Shown here piece by piece: positions 1 through 5,846 of a DNA stretch of 9,491 bases (its first letter is position 1; every line of letters begins with the position of its first letter). This stretch comes from CAZQRW01 sp964596115. Its GTDB lineage: Bacteria > Hydrothermota > UBA3072 > B12-G15. Location: the NCBI GenBank assembly GCA_964596115.1, contig CAZQRW010000062.1:1-9491 (forward strand), in the 5' to 3' direction. The translations under genes and the position numbers were made by a program. Below the pieces are notes generated by a model. It saw only the letters and a list, made by a program, of their open reading frames with translations, had not been told where the DNA came from and made no database searches.

Positions 1-90
1 GGAGGTTATTTTTACCCCTAAAGTGGAGAAGTGGAAAAGTTTTTTTCTTCATTCTTCCTCCTTCCTCCTTCCTTGCTTGTCTTTCCTTTA

Positions 91-169
91 CCCCCACTTA
101 ATCTCCCCCATCAAGGGGGAGAGATGGAGGGAAAGTTTCCCTCCCTTGATGGGAGGGATTAAGGGAGGG
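91..169. repeat. Two-hairpin inverted repeat (BIME/REP-like)
   Basis: Two GC-rich hairpins lie in inverted orientation. The first has stem CTCCCCC (103-109) with GGGGGAG (115-121) and loop ATCAA. The second has stem CCCTCCC (139-145) with GGGAGGG (151-157) and loop TTGAT. The loops are each other's reverse complement, and the whole arms (91-134 and 136-169) also pair with each other imperfectly about position 135. This is the architecture of paired REP elements (BIMEs). It sits in a pyrimidine-rich gene-free region (1-336) in which I see no coding signal. It could also act as a bidirectional terminator or mRNA stabiliser for a gene to the left of the window. Confidence 0.6.
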
Positions 170-300
170 TGTTCTTCCATCCTTCCTTCTCCCTCCTTCA
201 TTCTTCGTCTTTCCTTCTTCGTTTTTTTATACCTCCTTTTCTGGGGATATATTTTACTATTTTCGTGTTGATTTTTAATGAGGCAAATCGATCGCTTGAC

Positions 301-328
301 TTGACACTTCTTTATTGTTTATTATAAT
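301..328 (+). promoter_or_regulatory. Sigma-70 promoter of the tRNA-Gly/tRNA-Cys operon
   Basis: A perfect -35 TTGACA (301-306) and a perfect -10 TATAAT (323-328) are separated by 16 bp. The -10 ends 8 bases before the first base of the mature tRNA-Gly, so the primary transcript would have almost no 5' leader. Confidence 0.85.
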
Positions 329-336
329 ATTGACAG

Positions 337-408
337 GCGGGAATAGCTCAGAGGTAGAGCGCCACCTTGCCAAGGTGGATGTCGCGGGTTCAAATCCCGT
401 TTCCCGCT
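337..408 (+). tRNA. tRNA-Gly (anticodon GCC)
   Basis: A full cloverleaf is visible. Acceptor GCGGGAA (337-343) pairs with TTCCCGC (401-407), the T arm contains GGTTCAAATCC, and the anticodon stem CACCT/AGGTG closes a loop carrying GCC. The discriminator is T408, as usual for bacterial tRNA-Gly. CCA is not encoded, so a CCA-adding enzyme is needed. It is the first gene of a two-tRNA operon, and a T-run follows directly in the 12-nt spacer. Confidence 0.96.
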
Positions 409-420
409 TTTTTTTCTATA

Positions 421-494
421 GGCGGCATAGCCAAGAGGTCCAAGGCGACGGTCTGCAAAACCGTTATTCCCCGGTTCGAATCCGGGTGCCGCCT
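421..494 (+). tRNA. tRNA-Cys (anticodon GCA)
   Basis: Acceptor GGCGGCA (421-427) pairs with TGCCGCC (487-493). The anticodon loop CTGCAAA carries GCA, the T arm contains GGTTCGAATCC, and the discriminator T494 is the known cysteine identity base. CCA is not encoded. It lies 12 nt after tRNA-Gly and has no promoter of its own, so the two are probably co-transcribed. Confidence 0.96.
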
Positions 495-786
495 TTCAGG
501 ATTGGAATATTTCTTTTATACCTATTAAACTTAGTAAATAAAGCAGGAACAAATGAAAAACAATAGGGCGTAAGACTTTGTTATGTTTTTAAAGAATCTG
601 AATAAAACCATAGATCAGTATAATTTTCTACACTCAGGTAAAAGGAAAAAAACCTCTGTACAAACAAAGAGAGAGGCATCCGAGAAGAGCAGAGACTTTA
701 ATAATTAATTTAAATATTAAATATGAAAATAAAAATGTAAAAATATTTATAAAATGTAAAAATATTATTTCAATTATAAAAAAGTA
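495..786. other. Gene-free AT-rich spacer
   Basis: No reading frame with an SD and plausible composition was found on either strand between tRNA-Cys and the promoter of the surface-protein unit. The only structure seen is a weak hairpin (CCTCT at 653-657 with AGAGG at 672-676) and the short direct repeat at 732-766. It probably holds the end of the tRNA transcript and upstream control sites for the next promoter. Confidence 0.5.
732..766. repeat. 16-nt direct repeat upstream of the 821 promoter
   Basis: The sequence AAAATGTAAAAATATT occurs exactly at 732-747 and again at 751-766, with a period of 19 bp. The second copy ends 20 bp before the -35 box at 787. Such A-tract repeats could be an UP element (alpha-subunit contact) or a pair of operator half-sites. 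Low sequence complexity means chance duplication is possible. Confidence 0.45.
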
Positions 787-814
787 TTGACAAAATTTAA
801 ATTTATGTTATATT
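787..814 (+). promoter_or_regulatory. Promoter of the surface-protein operon (leaderless geometry)
   Basis: A perfect -35 TTGACA (787-792), a 16-bp spacer and a -10 TATATT (809-814) are followed by exactly six bases before the ATG at 821. The expected transcription start is therefore at or next to the A of the start codon, and there is no room for an SD. This fixes the start of the first gene and implies a leaderless mRNA. Confidence 0.75.
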
Positions 815-820
815 TTATAT

Positions 821-1258
821 ATGTTATTAATACTTTTAGTTCTTTTTTCTACAGGCAATGTAGATGTAGGTTTCAGAAATGAAGAATCGCTAATTTTAAG
901 GATGGACAATTCTGTGGTTCAGTTTGGTATAGTAGATCCTGTAACGAAGAAAGCAGAAGTCCCCTCTGCTATAGTAATGACAGTTTTTTCAAATACGGAT
1001 TGGATGTTAAGCTGTAAGCCTGAAGGTGATTTTGTATCGGATGAAGGAGAAGAAATTCCCATAGAAAGACTCTATTACAGGGTTAATGGTGGTTTGTATA
1101 AACAAATGGAAAGGGATGGAGAGGTTATTGAGAAGAGTGGTCCCACTCAGGATACAGGGGAAAGGATAATAATGGATATGAGGTTACAATTGTCCTGGGA
1201 GGACCCAGCTGGTAATTATAGAGCAAGATTAGTATTTACTGTGAGTAATATAAATTAA
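821..1258 (+). CDS. Small exported beta-sandwich protein, possible minor fibre subunit
   Basis: This 145-residue protein is the first gene of the operon. Residues 1-11 form a very short hydrophobic segment without a basic n-region, which I take to be a minimal export signal. No ATG, GTG or TTG lies between the in-frame stop at 788-790 and this ATG. The remainder looks like alternating beta strands, with a DW-x-L motif at residues 60-63, an RLYYRVNGG strand near 83-91 and a closing GNYRARLVFTVS strand near 131-142. The same order of landmarks occurs in the next protein, so the two are probably distant paralogues. The C-terminal strand resembles the ends of pilin and spore-coat-U type domains, but I do not recognise a named family. 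A tip or minor subunit role is inferred from position before the major subunit, chaperone-like and barrel genes. Confidence 0.75.
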   Translation: MLLILLVLFSTGNVDVGFRNEESLILRMDNSVVQFGIVDPVTKKAEVPSAIVMTVFSNTDWMLSCKPEGDFVSDEGEEIPIERLYYRVNGGLYKQMERDGEVIEKSGPTQDTGERIIMDMRLQLSWEDPAGNYRARLVFTVSNIN

Positions 1259-1260
1259 AA

Positions 1261-1269
1261 AAGGAGGTG
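1261..1269 (+). promoter_or_regulatory. Perfect Shine-Dalgarno of the major subunit gene
   Basis: AAGGAGGTG complements the canonical 3' end of 16S rRNA over nine bases and ends four bases before the ATG at 1274. None of the other three genes of this operon has a comparable site, so this gene is marked for much stronger translation. Confidence 0.85.
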
Positions 1270-1273
1270 TTCT

Positions 1274-1828
1274 ATGCGTAAACTTTTACCGGTAGTTGTG
1301 CTGTTGCCTGTTCTTGTTTTCGGAACTGGATTCAGTTTTGGGACTTCTCCAAAGAGTCAAACAGCTATTTTACAATTTCAGTTCCCGACCTGGGTCGCAA
1401 TCTATGTAGCGAATGATGTCACGTGGGATTTCTCAAATATTCAGTCAAATGCTGCTAATCCAGAATATCCACCAGATCCCAACCAGGGACACAATTTTCC
1501 CCAGTATTATTATCCAACAAATCCTAATTCCTCCCCTTATTTGACGGTAAGATATTGGACGAACGCTGCAGCAGCAACAAGCTGGCAGCTTACTGTTGCC
1601 GGTGATGCTGATCCTGAAACCTGGTTGCCTTTATCTGATATTGAATACAGTGATGCAGGTGCTGGATCCTGGACTGCCCTGACAACAACGGCAAACCCTA
1701 TTAGATCAGGTACTGGGAGAACTTCTGGTTTTCAAAATGCGAACCAGGACTGGAGGGTAAACATTACTGGTGATGAAGAAGAGGGTACTGTCTCCTGTAC
1801 CGTAACATATACAATGGAAACTTTATAA
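1274..1828 (+). CDS. Probable major secreted/surface subunit (pilin-like)
   Basis: The protein has 184 residues. It starts with a normal Sec signal (MRKLL, then a hydrophobic core to about residue 18; cleavage probably near residues 20-24). The mature part is rich in Asn, Pro, Tyr, Trp and small residues, low in Lys, and contains a single Cys (in TVSCTVTYT), so no internal disulfide is possible. An Asn/Pro/Tyr-rich stretch (about 55-88) precedes a beta-rich domain with SWQL at 103-106, a WTAL strand, a DWRVNI strand near 159-164 and a final GTVSCTVTYTM strand. These landmarks match those of the upstream protein. The perfect SD, the more GC-rich and codon-biased look of the gene, and the hairpin just downstream all suggest an abundant structural protein. 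Its position before the chaperone-like and barrel genes points to a fibre or surface-coat subunit. This role is inferred and no named family is recognised. Confidence 0.8.
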   Translation: MRKLLPVVVLLPVLVFGTGFSFGTSPKSQTAILQFQFPTWVAIYVANDVTWDFSNIQSNAANPEYPPDPNQGHNFPQYYYPTNPNSSPYLTVRYWTNAAAATSWQLTVAGDADPETWLPLSDIEYSDAGAGSWTALTTTANPIRSGTGRTSGFQNANQDWRVNITGDEEEGTVSCTVTYTMETL

Positions 1829-1840
1829 TCAGGAATATGA

Positions 1841-1865
1841 AGGGGGAAGGTGATACCTTCCCCCT
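1841..1865 (+). terminator. Intergenic hairpin between subunit and chaperone genes
   Basis: AGGGGGAAGG (1841-1850) and CCTTCCCCCT (1856-1865) form a perfect 10-bp stem around the loop TGATA. It starts 12 bases after the subunit stop codon and ends 14 bases before the next ATG. No U-tract follows, so it is more likely a leaky attenuator or 3'-end stabiliser than a full terminator. Its effect would be to raise subunit mRNA over the downstream assembly genes. Confidence 0.65.
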
Positions 1866-1879
1866 AAGAATATAATATT

Positions 1880-2602
1880 ATGTTATTCCTTTTTTGTTCT
1901 ATTATAAATTTTCTTGTAACTCCACCAAAGTTAAATATAGTTACCTTTGGAGGTACCGCTACAGAAAATGTTATTGTGAGGAATATTAATCAGGAGAAGC
2001 CGTTGAGAATAAAGGCATATACAGGAGACTGGCTTCTTAACGAGGATGGGAAGATATATTACCTTGAGCCAGGTCGAGTTAGTTTTTCATGTTCCCCCTG
2101 GATTACTATTAATCCTCGTGAATTTACGATCCCTCCAGGGGGTAATAAAGAGGTCAGGGTTACCCTTAATGTGCCTAAAATACAAGGGGGATATTGGGGT
2201 GTTGTATTCTTTGAAGCAGTACCTATTCCATCAGAGTGGACACCCACCATAAGGGTAAGTGGAAGGATTGGGTTGACCGTATATGTTTCCTCAGGAAATG
2301 GAATAATAAAAAACGGAGAATTAACATCTCTAATTGTTACTAATCAGGAGGTAAAAGTATGTTTTAAAAATGAAGGTAATATCTGGCTTAGACCTTCTGT
2401 AAAACTTCTCATAAAGAAGGATAAAAAAGAAGTCTATAAAGATAGCATAATTAACAATGTTGTACTTCCAAATTTTGAACGGATATTTACCTTTTATCTA
2501 AAAAATAAATTAAAAAGGGGCCTGTACACATTTACAACTGATATTGACTATGGTGGTAACGAGATATTAAGAGGGGAGAGAGAAGTCAATATTGAAAAAT
2601 GA
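1880..2602 (+). CDS. PapD-like periplasmic chaperone (candidate)
   Basis: The protein has 240 residues, the usual size for a fimbrial chaperone. A short hydrophobic N-terminus (1-13) serves as export signal; an in-frame TAA at 1865-1867 and the absence of an upstream start codon fix this ATG, which has no clear SD. Residues about 15-122 look like the first PapD-type immunoglobulin domain: a TPPKLNIVTFGG opening strand, a VIVRNINQEKPLRIKAY strand pair, then CSPWITINPREFTIPPGG and a GGYWGVVFFE strand. The W-I-x-I-x-P and P-P-G features followed by G-x-W/Y strands are typical of chaperone and MSP-like domains. Residues about 123-240 form a second beta-rich domain with KNEGN. In the family such proteins donate a strand to unfolded subunits. 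The 4-bp overlap with the next gene fits coupled production of chaperone and outer-membrane partner. The family assignment is by pattern only. Confidence 0.7.
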   Translation: MLFLFCSIINFLVTPPKLNIVTFGGTATENVIVRNINQEKPLRIKAYTGDWLLNEDGKIYYLEPGRVSFSCSPWITINPREFTIPPGGNKEVRVTLNVPKIQGGYWGVVFFEAVPIPSEWTPTIRVSGRIGLTVYVSSGNGIIKNGELTSLIVTNQEVKVCFKNEGNIWLRPSVKLLIKKDKKEVYKDSIINNVVLPNFERIFTFYLKNKLKRGLYTFTTDIDYGGNEILRGEREVNIEK

Positions 2603-4431
2603 TTCTTTTACTCTTTGGTGTATATGTAAATTCCCTATATACATTCAGATATTTAGGATACTCTGAATATCATTTTTATAACCATATTTACACCCTTAAT
2701 CTACAGGAGAAAGACTGGCATTTTTTGTTAAACCCAATTTACATCAATAAGGTGACAGGGATTAGGAAAATATATTTTATGAAAGATTCTACGAATTTAT
2801 TCGATAGGGTAATTCTTGGCGATATAGAGGAATTGAGAGGAATTTTTCTTAGTAAAAATATATCAAAGTATACCATTTCAACCCTTTTTGGAAAATACAG
2901 GGACAAAATTTTTAGGGTATTACCTACATATAACTCTAATGATTTTTTTATCAAATTAGGAGTAGATTGTAATAATAAAGGTTTTTATTCTGTTGTCAGA
3001 AAGGATAAATCTCCATATTCTCCTTCTCATTACAATTTTATTCTCAGGGGTTATTTTCCATTTCTACGGGGGAATTTAAAGTCCTATAACTCTTTCGGGG
3101 TGGGGACTTATGGTACACCCGGTTTCGAAATTTTTGAGCATATTACATATAAGAGAAAATCCTTTTTTTCTCAATTCTATTTGAGAACTAAAAGTACTGG
3201 TTTCGTAGATGAAAGGAATAATTACATAGAGATGGGAAGATTGGATTTAAGCACATTGATGGCTTATCGATTTCCTTTTGGTATGGGGCTTAAATCTGGA
3301 ATAGGGATGAATGGTTTTATCATCGGGGACCGAAAAAAGAGAATTTCATTTGGAACAAGCTATAGATTCAAAAATGGTTTGTCTACAACATTTTCTACAC
3401 AATTGTCATTCTTTGATTTTAATAACAGAGAAATAGAGAGAACGATAAGGGCAAGAGCCCCTTACCGAAATTTTACCTTTACTTTTTACTACCGCTATTA
3501 CCAAAAAAATCAAATAAATGAAGAAATTTCGACTGGCCTTATGTACTTCTTTAATCCAAATTTTTATATTTATTTGAATGCGGGTAGAAGGAATGGAAAG
3601 CAAAATTTTGTTTTGAGTAGTATTAATATACCTTTAACTCCAAAACTAAAACTGAATGCAAATCTAATATATAACGGAGGTAATCCTGTTATGGGGGTAA
3701 GAATATTTTTTAATCCATATAATACAACATCTATATCAGTCAATTATGGCATTAACACCTTTGATTATTCTAAAAATTTTGAAGCGAGTATTGCCAACTA
3801 TGGTGAGATAAAAAATATTGGTTTGTCTTCCATTTCTGGAGTTGTATTCATTGATAAAAATTCAAACGGAAGGTTTGATAAGGAAGATGAACCTGTAAAG
3901 GACATTAAGGTAGTACTGGATGGGAAGAAAAATTACATTACAAATAAGAGTGGGAAATACCGTTTTCTTTTTATCCCTGGTGGAAAACATAATATAAGTG
4001 TAGGTATCGGGAGGCTTCCCGCTTATGTAGGATTAACAAAGAAAAGCATCAGTATCGTTACAGGGGGGACGAAAAGAGTACATGTTAATATACCAATTGT
4101 TGGTCTTTCTTCCATATCTGGAAAAATATTTTTTGATAAGAATAGAAATAGTTCATTTGATAGAGGAGAAAATGGTGTACCAAATATTATTGTAAAATTG
4201 AAAGGAACAGATTTATTTACTGTTACTGATAGAAAGGGTAATTATATTATTGACAATGTTCCTCCAGGCATTTATATGATTCAATTGAAAAATCTTCCCC
4301 CTGGATTTTCCATTTTTCCCTATGACCTTATTCCATATGTACTTTTGAAACCTATAAGGCCTCAGCGAAATGTAAATATTGGAATTAGCCAAAAACAAAA
4401 AACAATAAGAAAAAAAATATTCAAAGATTGA
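2599..4431 (+). CDS. Outer-membrane beta-barrel, usher-like, with two SdrD-B-like domains
   Basis: The protein has 610 residues. The ATGA overlap with the previous stop suggests translational coupling, and an in-frame TGA at 2593-2595 rules out any longer start. The N-terminus (MILLLFGVYV) is a very short hydrophobic signal. Residues about 15-405 are rich in aromatic residues and alternating strands (e.g. FTFTFYYRYY, FYIYLNAGR, GVRIFFNP), as in outer-membrane barrels. Two homologous beta domains follow at about 408-500 and 502-594. Each opens with GLSSISG and carries an acidic loop (DKNSNGRFDKED at 419-430; DKNRNSSFDRGE at 513-524) as in SdrD-B/transthyretin-like repeats. The first loop fits a D-x-N-x-N-G-x-x-D calcium site, while the second has lost the glycine. 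Classical ushers are about 800 residues or more with a plug inside the barrel, so this would be a reduced or separate type. A plain porin-like anchor is the alternative. Confidence 0.72.
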   Translation: MILLLFGVYVNSLYTFRYLGYSEYHFYNHIYTLNLQEKDWHFLLNPIYINKVTGIRKIYFMKDSTNLFDRVILGDIEELRGIFLSKNISKYTISTLFGKYRDKIFRVLPTYNSNDFFIKLGVDCNNKGFYSVVRKDKSPYSPSHYNFILRGYFPFLRGNLKSYNSFGVGTYGTPGFEIFEHITYKRKSFFSQFYLRTKSTGFVDERNNYIEMGRLDLSTLMAYRFPFGMGLKSGIGMNGFIIGDRKKRISFGTSYRFKNGLSTTFSTQLSFFDFNNREIERTIRARAPYRNFTFTFYYRYYQKNQINEEISTGLMYFFNPNFYIYLNAGRRNGKQNFVLSSINIPLTPKLKLNANLIYNGGNPVMGVRIFFNPYNTTSISVNYGINTFDYSKNFEASIANYGEIKNIGLSSISGVVFIDKNSNGRFDKEDEPVKDIKVVLDGKKNYITNKSGKYRFLFIPGGKHNISVGIGRLPAYVGLTKKSISIVTGGTKRVHVNIPIVGLSSISGKIFFDKNRNSSFDRGENGVPNIIVKLKGTDLFTVTDRKGNYIIDNVPPGIYMIQLKNLPPGFSIFPYDLIPYVLLKPIRPQRNVNIGISQKQKTIRKKIFKD

Positions 4432-4493
4432 TTGGTGTGCTTGTTATTAAATATTATTTCTATTGTACGCTCTTTTTGAGGTGAAGATTAGTA
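4432..4493. other. Convergent intergenic gap
   Basis: These 62 bases separate the two convergent operons. I see no stable hairpin followed by a T-run in either direction, so how the two transcripts are kept apart is not evident. Overlapping 3' ends are possible. Confidence 0.4.
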
Positions 4494-5846
4494 TTAAGAT
4501 TTTAGACCAAGCGCTATGAAGACAGAAGATGGATCTAAGCCAGCCTCTTCAGGGGTTAAAACTCTTTGGATCTTTCGGCCTAATTTTTCAACGTTAATTT
4601 TTTTACTCTGTTTACCTATAAGAATCACAGTATTCCTGTTATATACAATACCAACTTCACCTGTATCTATTTCTACTATTGTTCCAGGTGGAAATATGCC
4701 AACAAGCTCAATAAATCTGTCAACGATTTTAGGATCGAATTTCTTCTCTTTATTTTGAGATATAAATTGAATCGCTTCGAATGGAGAGCGAGCGTCCTGA
4801 TAAACCCGTGGAGTTGTCATAGCATCATAGGTATCTACTACTCTAATTATCCTTGCAAAAAGGCTGGGTGTTTCAATATTCAATGGTGGATAACCAGAAC
4901 CGTCATAATCAATATGGTGTTCAAGTATGCCTCGAATAGCAAAGGCAGGTATATTCTGCATATGTTTTATTAGAATTAATTTCTCTACGCCGAGATGTGG
5001 GTGTTTTTTTATTTCACTATATTCAGTAGGGGTAAGTGGTCCTGGTTTATCAATAATTGTTTCGGGTATTTCGATTTTGCCAATATCATGGAAAAGACCT
5101 GCTATTCCTAATTCTATTACATCTTTTCTTTGTAAATTTAATTTTAAACCCATAGCTATTGAGAGGATGCTTACATTTACCGAATGGTTTAGCGTATATG
5201 AACCTATATTTTTAATAGTAGTAAGTCCAATTATGAAATCTTCATCTTCTGTTATTAGATCAATAAATCCTCTTATTATTTTTTTTGCCTGCCCAAGTTT
5301 CACCGATGTGCCAAGTATTGTATTGTAAGCGGATTCTTTTAAATAAAATATTCCGTTCAAAAAATTCTTTATGGCTTCTTTTCTTAAAGATGTCTCCTTT
5401 GCTTCTTTAACACTTTCGAATTCTTCAAGTTCACCAATAGTAATATTGGAAATCCCTTCCTCTCTGATTTTTTCAAATATACCATCAAAAGTGTTTGTAT
5501 AGAGGGGCTTCGATCTCCCAACGATGAATGCAAAGTTTTTTAATTCTTCCTCCAATAATCCTTGTCTAAATATTATTTTGCCAATGCCCCTTAAGGAAAG
5601 GTCATTTACCAGAATTCTATACACACCCATAATTTCAAGTGAAATTTCTACCCTTTCATTATTAATAAAGAGATAGTTGTTATTTATGTCAATTGTTATA
5701 TCATCATTTTCCTCGTGAAGAAGTTGTTGGATAATATTATAGAGCCTATGGGTATGGGTTTTAAAGGTTTTACTTTCTTTTTCAAAAAATAATGCAGTTC
5801 TTAAAGATGAACTCAAGTATATTATAAGATTTTCATTTTTTACCAT
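4494..5846 (-). CDS. HD-GYP domain cyclic-di-GMP phosphodiesterase
   Basis: The protein has 450 residues. The HD-GYP domain spans about 180-385: H221 in NHSVNVS, the HD pair H253-D254 in LFHDIGK, H282 in KKHPHLG, H310-H311 in LEHH, the signature DGSGYP at 315-320, and D338 in RVVDTYDAM. All expected metal ligands of active HD-GYP enzymes are present. The family hydrolyses cyclic di-GMP to pGpG or GMP in the cytoplasm. Residues about 1-140 form a separate N-terminal domain that resembles the start of the neighbouring upstream protein. A small C-terminal beta segment (about 386-425, PPGTIVEIDTGEVGIV) is often found after such domains. The gene overlaps the upstream gene by 14 bp. An SD (AGGGAGGT, complement of 5858-5865) lies about 11 bases before the ATG, which is rather far. 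There are no receiver or membrane segments, so the input signal is unknown. Confidence 0.93.
   Translation of the reverse strand: MVKNENLIIYLSSSLRTALFFEKESKTFKTHTHRLYNIIQQLLHEENDDITIDINNNYLFINNERVEISLEIMGVYRILVNDLSLRGIGKIIFRQGLLEEELKNFAFIVGRSKPLYTNTFDGIFEKIREEGISNITIGELEEFESVKEAKETSLRKEAIKNFLNGIFYLKESAYNTILGTSVKLGQAKKIIRGFIDLITEDEDFIIGLTTIKNIGSYTLNHSVNVSILSIAMGLKLNLQRKDVIELGIAGLFHDIGKIEIPETIIDKPGPLTPTEYSEIKKHPHLGVEKLILIKHMQNIPAFAIRGILEHHIDYDGSGYPPLNIETPSLFARIIRVVDTYDAMTTPRVYQDARSPFEAIQFISQNKEKKFDPKIVDRFIELVGIFPPGTIVEIDTGEVGIVYNRNTVILIGKQSKKINVEKLGRKIQRVLTPEEAGLDPSSVFIALGLKS

Noticed and set aside
91..169. CRISPR-like repeat
   Set aside because: There are only two copies, inverted rather than direct, with no spacers and no cas genes nearby.
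23..271. 82-codon open frame on the + strand
   Set aside because: It is a Ser/Leu/Phe-rich translation of a pyrimidine tract and runs straight through the two-hairpin repeat. There is no SD.
408..420. T-run after tRNA-Gly as a terminator
   Set aside because: No dedicated hairpin precedes it other than the tRNA itself, and tRNA-Cys follows at once without its own promoter.
315..566. 83-codon open frame on the + strand
   Set aside because: It covers both tRNA-Gly and tRNA-Cys, so it is an artefact of tRNA sequence.
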